Program-made: the position numbers and the translations under genes
Part shown: positions 48,701 to 58,368 of the stretch, piece by piece
Numbering within the stretch: position 1 is the first letter of the stretch
How the letters are laid out: the number at the start of each line of letters is the position of its first letter
Assembly (NCBI GenBank): GCA_029953675.1
Contig: JAMWBK010000002.1
Span: 1,612,001-1,676,000 of the forward strand
Length of the DNA stretch: 64,000 nt
Origin: Rhodosorus marinus
Lineage: Eukaryota > Rhodophyta > Stylonematophyceae > Stylonematales > Stylonemataceae
Direction: 5' to 3'
The notes under the pieces: model-generated
Database searches by the model: none
What the model was told of the DNA's origin: nothing
Seen by the model: the letters and a program-made list of their open reading frames with translations, nothing else

Positions 48701-49113
48701 TCAATACCTCGACAGAGATGATTGATTGTGGGACTAACATTGATTGAACATATGGCGCACGTTTTATTGGGATACGAATCAGTCAGGGTTTTTTGAATAG
48801 TTCTAATCGGATAATCCTAACTTATACATATATTGAATACTTCCTGCTCAGGACATTTTATCGGACGGTTTATGACAACTACACTTACACTTACCCTTAC
48901 ATTGCTTTCAGCAGCTTGGCGAAGGAAATTAGAGCAGTTTGTAATAGCAGAAAATAACCAATCGCAAGACGACAATTACGACAGTAATGAAAAACAGGAA
49001 AACGTTCGCAATACTCCCCACTGTGTCACACATAAATCTCGAATAGGAATATTTGTTTATATGCGGCCCTTGTGGTATACAGAAAAAAATTAAGTAGTTT
49101 TATGATAGAGCTG

Positions 49114-49148
49114 AGGTTGAGCCTGAAAAGACTTTTCAGGCTCAACCT
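49114..49148. repeat. Near-perfect palindrome, two 17-bp arms and a one-base centre
   Basis: AGGTTGAGCCTGAAAAG at 49114-49130 and its exact reverse complement at 49132-49148 are separated by a single A. No gene is adjacent, and the arms have no poly-T tail. Confidence 0.8.
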
Positions 49149-51174
49149 GGAACTGAGGTGAAAATATTTGAAAATTCACAACTACTCGGTTTGAGGGCAG
49201 CGTTTAATAACTAACTGCCGTCCCAGTCAACCAAAAGGCTGGTTTTCTACTATGAAGCGTGGCGTGTTGGGAGGACCTGGAATTACGGAGCTGGAAGCGT
49301 TCGAATGCCGAGGCGGAAAATATTTTCGGGGAAACAGGTTGTGGGCAGAGCGGTGGGAGGGGGGGGTAGGGGAGAACCCCGCTACATCGGGCAGATGAGC
49401 ACTACTACGTTGACATCCTGAGCAGTGAAGGGACTCGTGGCCCCCATGCGGAAAAAAAGGGCATTTGCTGAAACTGAGCTGCTGGCGAGCTTCCTAAAAG
49501 CTCTAGAATCGGGCCATAGGTCATAATTGTTTTTTGTTTCAGAGAAAACCTGGTCCTACCCTACTGGTCTATTGCATATATGATGTTGCAATAGATTTTT
49601 AAATCTCAAAGGCATTCAGCACGGCGATAGATTTCGACGAAATAAATCCTAATGCCTTGCGTAATTGTTTCTGCTTTATTTTCCGTTTTGCTTCACGTAG
49701 GTTTCATATCAAAAGCCGTCCCGTAATCATTCTGGAATCTTATTCGTCACGTGCCTACTTCTGATCAAACACGATATTGTGTTTAGGAGATGACGTAGAT
49801 TATTGACAGAGACCTTTTTGCATTGATTTTCGTTGAAGTATCCCCCATACAAAAAGATATTGTTGTTGGAGGCACAATCTGCTTCTGTTTTGCAAAGCAT
49901 TTCTCTGCTGCGGCACTGGAAGCATGGATTGGATGCCACTGGGATTGCTCCGAATCAGCAGCAGTAACAGCACGACGAGGCCTTTTTTTCTTTTTCTTTT
50001 TTTCTTCCGAACTTAGAGAACCCTATCCAATTAAGCTTGTCCGAGCTTTTGGGAGTTGCCCCTACTGCTCCAACAGTAGCGAGTTGCCAGTGGAGGAAAC
50101 CCTTCGTCATTTTCCATGGAAGCTGGATATCCGGACGTGAGTTGGAGGGAGGTGCGGGGGGGGAGCGAGATCATCAGCAATAATATCGGGGCCTGTAGGT
50201 GTGCGATACGTGGTTTTGTGGGATGCGAGCGTTGCATAGAAATGAAAATTCCTGCTTCGCAGATAATGCTGATTAATTTTGGGTTACCTAGTGTTTTACG
50301 GAGCATTCGTACCTGGCTGTCATATGCAAGAGGTGTAGAACCTTTACTTTTTTAGAACGACGTTTTTCAGCTACATTCAAGTAAACAAACAAATATACCC
50401 CCTAATTTTTCGTCTTGCTTTGGCATTTCCGCATTCTGGCTGAAAACTTGACTTCCTTCGAGGGACGTCCATTCTCCAAGTAGGCCTTCACCCTTGTGCT
50501 TTTTCATTTTCTGCCGAGGCGTCAAGTTTGCCCTTCCCCAATATTGCCCCCATTATTGCAGAAACATTTCTTTCCTCAGGTGTTGCAAGACGAATTGACA
50601 CAACTTACACGCATCCCACCCCTTTTCGTTTTCTCTGTCAATTCAGGGAGACTAAAGACCAGGCGCAATCGTTTCTCGTTCGTTTCCCCCCCTTCACCGG
50701 GGGAGATCAAATGAAAGTATACTAATCGAAGAACAACGCACTAACTTAAAACGCGTTTTTGGAGCGGAAACTGCGTCTTTAGTTTTCCTGACGGATTTTT
50801 GGTTCTTTCTGAGCAAAGTCAAAACTTGCCGATAAGGTTGAGGTTTTTTTTTCATTATCATTTTCCGTACTGTCTTTTGCCAGAAGTTTTTCGCTTCTTT
50901 CTGTTATCCATTGTGTGGGGCTCCGTGAATGATGGTGTGGCACTCTCTTCTCACGGGATTTGGGTAGATCCGACAGCGGCGTACGCTAGCATATTGACGT
51001 GGTTGTATGCGAGGAAAATGCTCTTGGAGACCAACGCGCAGGAAATGGTACATAGAAGCAATCCTCTCGGGGCGTCTGTGTTGTTAAAGTGGTACAGTAG
51101 TGCACGACCTGCAGGTCGTTCAGATGGGTTGAGGAGTGAGGGTTTGTGAGTTGAGTCGTCATCGACTGGAAAAA

Positions 51175-52134
51175 ATGGACATGGAAAAAATGGACACGGG
51201 AAAAATTTCGATTATGAGTTTGCTGGCCCCCACAGGGGAGACGCTGGTTGAAACTTGTTCGGAAGCTGGCTATTTGAACGCAGAATTGAAGGAGGAAAAG
51301 ATTGCGGCAATGGAAGTGTCTGCGCAGACCGTGGGGTTTTCTGAATCTCAAATTGAGGACTCGACCCTCGGTGCCGCAAAAACATCGGCTTTCAGGAGCG
51401 CCCAAAGGCGCGAATGGAACCTGAAACATTCTAGGAGGTCGCGGCAAAAAGTCGCTCACGCCCTGAAGCAGCTGACAAGATCTTGCAACCGGGTGGCTAG
51501 TGTCGGTACTCTGTCCCAGGCCGAGGTTATGCATAGCGCATCCCAGATCATTGACACCCTGCGACGGGATAATAAGGCACTTCAGGCTCAAGTTGAGCTT
51601 CTCAGTGAGTGGAGCAGAAATCAGATCGTGTCTGACATTTGTAGGGAGCACACTTCCCCAACCGATGCCTTGGTGAGCTTCTCTAGAAGAGTTCAAGTAG
51701 CATGGAAGTCCCCTCTGGTTGAGATTTGGACTCAGCCTTCGGATCACAGCGGTGCTTCGAGGGTGGCCTCGGTGTCCCATATGGAGTTTGAAAACGCCGA
51801 AGGCAAGGGTGTTGGCATTCCCAAGACCGACAAGCTAGTTTCTACGAGTGGATTACCGTTCCGGGTGTTGCATTCAAAGCAGGATGAGTGGATGGACTCT
51901 CAGGGGCTCCTTGCTGAGCGTCCTGAGCTGCGAGAATCTTCGGTGATTCCACCGCACAGTGTGCTATGCTGCTACATCAGTTTGCAGTCCAATGCGTACG
52001 CACTGCAGATGTTCCTCCCAAGGGAACCGCAGTCTAGAACTCACTTTCTAAGGGATGTGAAGATGGTTATAATGTCGTTCTCAAAAACGTACACGCGGTT
52101 GAGAACACCGACTCAACGGTCGCCTGCCATCTAG
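51175..52134 (+). CDS. Putative bHLH-like regulatory protein
   Basis: Single exon, 319 codons, from the first in-frame ATG at 51175 (MDMEKMDTGK, where EKMD is repeated). Residues about 80-145 read RREWNLKHSRRSRQKVAHAL, then a Thr/Val-rich loop and SQAEVMHSASQIIDTLRRDN followed by a short coil. This is a basic stretch, helix, loop, helix and coil layout as in bHLH factors, although the usual His-Glu-Arg of the basic region is not seen. The C-terminal half (residues about 160-300) contains SPLVEIWTQPSD and SVLCCYISLQSNAYALQMFL and could be a folded sensor or dimerisation domain. I am moderately confident it is a gene and only weakly confident of the bHLH call. Confidence 0.6.
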   Translation: MDMEKMDTGKISIMSLLAPTGETLVETCSEAGYLNAELKEEKIAAMEVSAQTVGFSESQIEDSTLGAAKTSAFRSAQRREWNLKHSRRSRQKVAHALKQLTRSCNRVASVGTLSQAEVMHSASQIIDTLRRDNKALQAQVELLSEWSRNQIVSDICREHTSPTDALVSFSRRVQVAWKSPLVEIWTQPSDHSGASRVASVSHMEFENAEGKGVGIPKTDKLVSTSGLPFRVLHSKQDEWMDSQGLLAERPELRESSVIPPHSVLCCYISLQSNAYALQMFLPREPQSRTHFLRDVKMVIMSFSKTYTRLRTPTQRSPAI

Positions 52135-52823
52135 GAGACCATCGTATTTGTCACCGTACCTAACTTTTTGTAATGATATATGGCTGGTAGGGCCACACCT
52201 TGAATTGAAACTACTACGAGAACTGCTTGAACTGCCTTGTGCTTGGACTGCCTTGTAGAATTGCGCTAGATCAACTTGTAGGTGAGGAGGGTTTCAACTT
52301 TCGACTGTTTATTTACTTCGCAACCCTGAATGGCTAGGCGCGCGTTCTTCGCCATGGAGCCGATGCCATTCTGTCCAGAGAAAGTATTGCTTTTTCAGAT
52401 AAAAAAGGAGAATGCGTAAATCCCCAAGCAACACATTCGCGAATTGGTAGTTGGGCTCTCGGCCTCACGCTTTTTCGTGTTCGCCGCCCACCCAATGTTG
52501 TTGACGAGTGCTGATTGAAAAGGCTCATGAGCTCACCAGTATCCCGCGTTGGTTTTTAACTCTTGAGGTCTGAGCACAAGTTTCCGCAAAAGCCCGACTA
52601 GTACGTTCGCGGCAGCAAATAGAGCGTAGAGCACCTTTCTGGGTGACTGCTGAAGGGTTCAGCAGAATATGCGATCTCTGCTTCGCCGCGCGATTGTCCG
52701 TCGGAATATCGCTGGACTTTCGAGCGAGGTTGATTCGGAAGCTTTGGTTTCCTTGTACTGAGAGCTCGTATCTAATACCAAGAGGGAGAGCAGACGCTCA
52801 GTCGTTGAACAGGCACGCCCGGG
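52135..52823. other. Spacer upstream of the methyltransferase gene
   Basis: No supported gene. A short plus-strand ORF (52643-52840) overlaps the next start in another frame and shows no domain. The promoter of the 52824 gene should be here. Confidence 0.4.
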
Positions 52824-54482
52824 ATGGCAATCCCTGCTGAAGGCGAGAAGTTGGTGCAAATGTTGTCTCGCGTGGATGAACTCCGACCCAAGTACTGGGA
52901 GATAGAATGGGCATTTGATAGTGTGGCAGATGCTCGATGGATTCGTTTCCATCGAGAGGGATTTTCGGCGTTGCCGGAAGAAGTGGATCCCGGTGGTGGG
53001 GTTCTCCTTCCAACCGGAAGAGGAGCCCGAAAAAGGGAGCAAATAAAGTTCTTGGTCAACGCTGCCGGTGCTTTTCTTTGTAAAAAAGTTGATGGCGGCG
53101 TCCTGGTGGACATGTGCGGTGGATGTGGCCATGTTGGCTTGGTTTTGGCAGCTCTGTTCCCCCAGTGGGAGGTGGTGATTGCGGACATGAATCCTAAGGC
53201 ACTGGCAGTAGCCGCCAAAAGGGCATCTGATGCCGGCCTGAGCAACGTTCAGACGTGGGAAGGACGTATTGATGAATTTGATCAACCCTTTGACTTCTGC
53301 ACAGCCCTTCACGCCTGTGGTATTGCTTCGGATATAGCTATTGCAAAAGCTATCGAGGCCAGAGCTCCCGTTGTGTGTGCACCTTGTTGCGTCGGTAAGC
53401 TCACGTCGGCGCTTGAAGTTAACGTAAATTGCCTCATCCAACTTTCCACTAGTAGACTAGCTTGTATCGAATTGAGGGTTGCATGGTTCGCGTGTGCAGG
53501 AAATTACCTCGTTGTACCTCAGCCGTTTCTTATTACGTGACCGTGGGGATGGAGCGTTTGATGACGCAGCAGCTTGGCTTCCGAGAAGCAGAGCGTTTAG
53601 GGCAAGCCTCAACAAGGAGCAGTACGCCGCAATCGCGAAGGCGGCAGATTTTGGTGATCAATCACCTAGTGGTGGAGTACGCTTGGCGCAAATTAGATAT
53701 CCATAGAAGCTCCATGTGCTCTTGTCATGAGCATCACACGTTGGCCTTTCGATTGTGAAGCAGACTGGTCTTTTGCGGCTAAGAAGAGATCACTTTAAAT
53801 ATATCTTGTCAACAGGTTGGATCATGGAGAAGAGCAGCAAAGAGCTTCACCGAAATGGATCGTGTCAATTGGATAGCTGAACATGATTATGACTGTCGCC
53901 TCGTAAAGCTCGAACCCCTAACTTCCACTCCGAAGAACGATGTCCTGATAGCTTGGCCCTCGGAGGAATGCGATGGGATGTCGTTGGATTTTGCAAGAAT
54001 CCATAGGCCAATGGACTTGGAGCTGTATGAGAGCCAAGGCCCGCTGGGGGATTTTCCAAGTTGGCTAGTGGAAGAGATTTCTAGCAAGTTACGAGGACTC
54101 GAGGGTGAGCTGACACTTGATCAGTACAAGGGTAGTAGGGAACGGAAGGTACCTTGCAAGTATTCCCACAGCGCAAGCGTCAAGGCACGAATTGAACGGA
54201 AATCCTATGTGCTCAATCCCTTCGGCGGACTGCGTACTGCACGCAATCGTCCGCAGCTCGTTCATGTGCTTGCAGGGCAGATGGGGTACCAGCACCGCAG
54301 CAAAGGAACGGGAGCTGGCAGGAGAGTTACTGTCTGTCGACCTGCGAATGGTCCGGATTCCTCAAGGCGACTCGATGAAGCGCATAACTAATGAACAGCA
54401 GCAGCTGGCGAGCGCCGGCTCCGGATCCAGTGATCGACTATCCTCGACAAAAGTTTCAAACAGCACATTTAAAAGACGCTAA
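52824..54482 (+). CDS. GSTCD-like methyltransferase-fold protein
   Basis: Rossmann-fold methyltransferase-like protein resembling the C-terminal half of GSTCD. From the ATG at 52824: an N-terminal helical part, then the SAM-binding loop VDMCGGCGHVGLVLA (about 53107), the acidic loop VIADMNPKALAVA (about 53178), and ALHACGIASDIAIAKAIE followed by VCAPCC (about 53305-53390), the HACG...PCC signature of this family. A donor at 53395 and an acceptor at about 53502 lead to WLPRSRAFRASLNKEQYAAI. The next exon (53817 on) reads EMDRVNWIAEHDYD and TSTPKNDVLIAWP, matching the family C-terminus. A further exon (about 54280-54482) adds a Ser-rich tail, EQQQLASAGSGSSDRLSS, not known to me from the family. 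The GST-like half of animal GSTCD is missing, which is usual in protists. Splicing of the 53660-53816 border is uncertain. Confidence 0.78.
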
Positions 54483-55539
54483 TGCCTTACAACCCCCATC
54501 CCATTCTGCATACAACCAAATAACAGTATGCTCAACGGGATAGGGCCAACTATGATATTACTTGAACTGAGGATTCACCCAAAATTCGTCTCATGTGGAG
54601 TGGTCTCACTCCACATGATCAACTGGCTAATCCCGAAAAGAACTGCGAAATCTCGACCTCGATCTTGTAGCGGTAGATGGATAGCACTCAATTTCTGAAC
54701 CGTTTTCAACACGCTTCTTTCTCATTGCGGCGACTTTTTCGCGTATTAGGAGATGTGGAAAAAGCGAGCGTGGCGTTTCATCATGAAGTCGTTCCAGGTA
54801 TTGAAGACGAACTCCCCTGCAATCGAAGGCCCAAAAATTCTTTTTCTCAACGACTTAGGCGAGATGAGTACCGCAGGAAAATCAGAACAGTACAATACCA
54901 AAGTGATCGGGGCGGCTTTGGACTTCGTGTAGTTTTGTGTAGTTTTTGTTGATCTTCGTGGACTCCCATGAACTTCAAACACGTCGGTGAAGCGGATAAG
55001 ATGTAGAAAACGATCTGCTCAGACAGCATCGCATGAAGCGACGAGTTGGTAGTCTGAGTTAGACCGCCCGGTTTCAGGACCTCCCGGGTTGAATCAACCC
55101 AACTCCAGATCAGCTTGGCCACTTGTAAGGAAACGGAACAGTCTGGACCAGCTCCTGCGTGCTGGGCTAAGCAGATAGTCGATGGACCCCGTCCAAGACC
55201 AGCCCGTTCTCGGACGTTTTTGAGGCGCCTAGTGTGCCGCATTAGAAGGCGGCGAACTGTGCCCTACACAGTACCGAGTGCTCGCTGGGACGCGCTGTCG
55301 CCGCCTTGGCCCGCACGCTTAGGAGTGCTTTGGGTATTTAGTTCTTCATACTACTGTTGTGGCTCTTAAGCCGTGTTCGCAAAGTCACTCAAGAGCGAGG
55401 CATTTGTTTGAGATAAGAAAATTCGATTTGCGTTGCCGCTCTTCAAAGCATGTTATAATAAAGCAACTATCCAACACGAGGTCCTGACAATATCAGTTCT
55501 GGTCAAAAGTGTTGTGAAAAACATATTGTGTTTCAGAGG
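54483..55539. other. Spacer with a hairpin and a possible copia LTR
   Basis: 54591-54618 is a perfect hairpin. The last few hundred bases before the copia gag may be its LTR: CTGACA followed by ATATCAG at about 55485-55497 resembles an LTR end next to an initiator-methionine-tRNA-type primer site, and TATAATAAAG lies about 30 bases upstream. This is suggestive only. Confidence 0.35.
54591..54618. terminator. Perfect 12-bp hairpin, 4-base loop
   Basis: TCATGTGGAGTG, loop GTCT, then CACTCCACATGA. It sits 109 bases after the methyltransferase stop at 54482, so it may fold in that 3' UTR; no function is shown. Confidence 0.45.
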
Positions 55540-55852
55540 ATGGCGGCGAGGACGAGGGGGAGTGTTAGTGAGCATGACGCGCGCTTGAAGGATTTCGCGC
55601 TACCGTCAGTGTTCAGCGGGGATCAGGATTCGTACCGATCCTTCCGGAACTGGAGATATCAGGTAGAGTGCTACCTGACCGTTCAAGGTCTTCGGGATGT
55701 AATTGACAACCCGATAGACGCAACGGAATCGGAGAAACAGTATGTCTCCGGGGTATTCTCCAAAGTGCTGGACGGGCCAGCACTAGACACTGCCTTTGCC
55801 TCTTCGAGAGAGGCAGCCCCAGAACAGGTATGGGCGGCGCTCCGGGCTAGAT
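55540..55852 (+). pseudogene. Ty1/copia gag fragment, 5' part
   Basis: Starts MAARTRGSVSEHDARLKDFA at 55540. FSGDQDSYRSFRNWRYQVE is the F-x-G-x-N-Y-x-x-W type motif of copia gag. The match continues to EQVWAALRAR and then leaves the gag sequence at 55853, where the plus strand becomes the antisense of gag. It is therefore a truncated or rearranged retrotransposon gene. Confidence 0.8.
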
Positions 55853-56515
55853 GGTTTGATCGCACGAAAAATGGCGACTCGGAGATTTTGAAAAGGCGCG
55901 CCGGAATCCGTTTTGGGCTTGACTTCCTTGAACCTCGTACTCGGTTCAGTTCCTCGAAGTCATTACAGAGACCTGCCCAGTCGAGGCTTTTGTCCTTGGC
56001 CGCGTAATGGAGGAAGTCTGAGTATTCGTCGCCCCTCTCCTCCAGAATCTTCCGAAGGACCCGGTGTTTTTCGTCGTTAGTGGGCGGCACGCCTGTTATC
56101 TCCCTTATCTCTGCAAACTGGGTTTGTAGCCAGTTCACCAGAGAGCTTGGTGCCTCGTTGGTGGGTAGCCTGCGCCGATACGCCTTGCCCCATAAACTAT
56201 CCGCCGTCTCGCGGGAGGAGGGCTCATATCTAGCCCGGAGCGCCGCCCACACAGGGTTCTGGGGCTGCCAATGACGAGCATGTCGTCCGCATATACGGCT
56301 ATTAGGCACTTTTCTCTTCGGAAAACGCAGCTCTCCGTACGCAGCTTCTGAAAACCTTGCGCGCGGAGATCATTGCTGAATTTCTCGTGCCACTCTCGTC
56401 CTGCCCGTTTCAATCCGTATAGGCTTTTCTTCAGGTGGCAGACATGATCTGCCTTGCCTTGACTGTTCCAACAAAAAGGATCGATAATACTTTGTACTAG
56501 ATTACGGTCTCTCAC
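55853..56515 (-). pseudogene. Ty1/copia RT and gag fragments, minus strand, out of order
   Basis: Minus-strand reading gives a copia reverse transcriptase piece (HVCHLKKSLYGLKRAGREWH and VYADDMLVIGSP, about 56440-56270). It is joined directly to the middle of gag (VWAALRARYEPSSRETADSL, then FAEIREITGVPPTNDEKHRV, to about 55880). Normal copia order is gag before RT, so the two pieces are joined backwards. The gag portion is the continuation of the plus-strand fragment at 55540-55852. No intact ORF remains. Confidence 0.8.
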
Positions 56516-58368
56516 GAGGACGTTCGGTTGGTTTCCTACATATACGCGTTTTGTCGCTGGATCACTAGCTCAAAATCTTTGCAATTTTTTTTTGATTGTC
56601 CGCTCCCTCAAGGCGTATGGTGGACGCCGGCAATTGGTTTATGATCCACCCGGGAAATACCATATCGTCGATCTGATGATCGAGGCGAAGGTGTAGCATT
56701 GAGCCTTCCAGTTCTCCTGGTGCTTGGTTCACGCCTATGGCTGTTGCGGTCAGCTTTTACCTCTGCTTAGGTAACGGAAGCTTTTGATATTCAACTACTC
56801 ATTATCCAAGTTCACATGTAACCGTTCTTTCCGTTGACATGCACGGATGACAAAAAATGCGCGTACAACTTTTCAAAACTTGTGGAGACTTCAAGCGGGA
56901 CGAGGTCTTGGATTTTTAAAGAAGCCATTCTTGCGTTCCTAATCCCGTCGTCACCATAATTCCGTCATATATTTCGGGCGAATTATTTCAATGTGCTGGA
57001 TCTGGATGCGTAACGTGCAAGAGATTCAAATCCTGTAGAGCAGATTTATCGTCAAAGAATAGCACATCAGATATATTCTTCGTCGGAATGCTTTTTATAA
57101 TTATTTCTGAATCCATGAAGCCATGAATCTATGGATCGTAGCTTCGATGTGAAAACTACTTCCTTAACCATTACCGAGGGTCCTCCACAACCCCACCCCA
57201 GAAGGCTTCCGAGGAAACTGAGGGTCCCTGAACATGAACCGCTCCAGCTGATGGTTTTGACTCTCAGCGAACTCGGTCTCTAGGAGGTAAAACTGAATTA
57301 TCTTGGGTAAAACTAGGACGCGATGAGATCCAGGGGAGCGAAGGGATACAATCAAATGGGGGTTTTCTGGGTTTTTCTATTTTTTTTTGTGCTCACGCGG
57401 AATCACTGAATCCCTTAAAATAGGATAAGCGGTGGCTGTTCTTAGGCTAGAAGTTTTATGTCTCTATATCAAATTATCGTTTCCGATCATCCTGTACAGT
57501 TGACGCGACAATATCAACTGCCCCCCCCTCGAAAAAGTCGATTGACTTTTCAAAGCTTCTGAATTATTTCTCGAATTGATTGTTTTTGGATTTTTCAAGT
57601 TTTTTTTTGCGAGCGTTAGGAGCCCTATTAATCGTGATTTCCGCTTTTGACTGAGAGAAGGCCCATTTTGGTGAGACTTGGACCAGATCTCCGAAACGGT
57701 TGATGGGGCAACTGGCAAAATGGAAATTCGCTCATTTAGCTAACTAATAAATCAATATATCCGGAAAAAAGAAAGAAAAAGTCAGATAATATAGACCCTA
57801 CCCTAGAAAGCACAAGAATTCGTTTTCGTGCTTTTCTTCCCAGAATATGGACTTGTGAAATCGTCAGACTTTTTAGGCAAGTCTCGGTGGGGTTTGGCAA
57901 GGAGCTGCGGGTTGGCTGCTGAAGAACATCGGTCAAGTCTGCACGCACGAGGAATGTGTTAAGGTTCTGGTGTTTGTTGGGAGTTGCTGCTGTAGTGGCT
58001 TTTTTGTTTTTACCAGCTATCCAGTAGAGGAGTTCTGTTTCTCTTCTGGGCAACATTTGCAGATAACTTGTGGTTCGCGAGTTGCAATGGCACTTCACAT
58101 GGAGCGGGCACTTGCGAGTCTGAGACTTGTTCTGGATTGAGAGGTTGCAGAGGGGTTTGGTTGGGTTGAACTTGCGTGAGGCCGGAGAGACGGAACAGAG
58201 CGACGTTGGAACGTGTTGAGCTAGGTATGAGCGAGCGAGGCGCCCGCTTGCTCTTAGATAGGTGGACCTTGCAGTCTGTGTCTAGTGAAAGGTATTGTTC
58301 GCGCTTGTGTGATTGAGGGTTTGCTCTTTCGTTCCAACCCAAGTGCAGTTCTCAACGAGCAGGGTGGA
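56516..58368. other. Gene-free region upstream of the AGC kinase
   Basis: No domain-bearing ORF. Poly-T runs at about 56585 and 57378 and an AT-rich block at about 57730-57800 are present. The last few hundred bases should hold the kinase promoter. Confidence 0.4.

Larger units (their letters stand above)
44809..51174. other. Large gene-free region, 6.4 kb
   Basis: No ORF with a recognisable domain. It contains a MITE-like inverted-repeat unit (45656-45761), a region at about 48250-48480 rich in CCGAT/ATCGG words, a short ACACTT run at about 48877, the palindrome at 49114-49148, G-runs at about 49357-49372 and 50155, a pyrimidine tract at about 49981-50007, and at its end the promoter side of the bHLH-like gene. 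It may be ancient transposon debris. Confidence 0.5.

Noticed and set aside
50986-51780. Minus-strand ORF of 264 codons opposite the bHLH-like gene
   Set aside because: Composition and lack of motifs suggest an antisense shadow; the plus strand has the helix-loop-helix pattern and a clean ATG.
52659-53441. Minus-strand ORF of 260 codons opposite the GSTCD-like gene
   Set aside because: The plus strand carries the HACG and PCC family signature, so this frame is a shadow.
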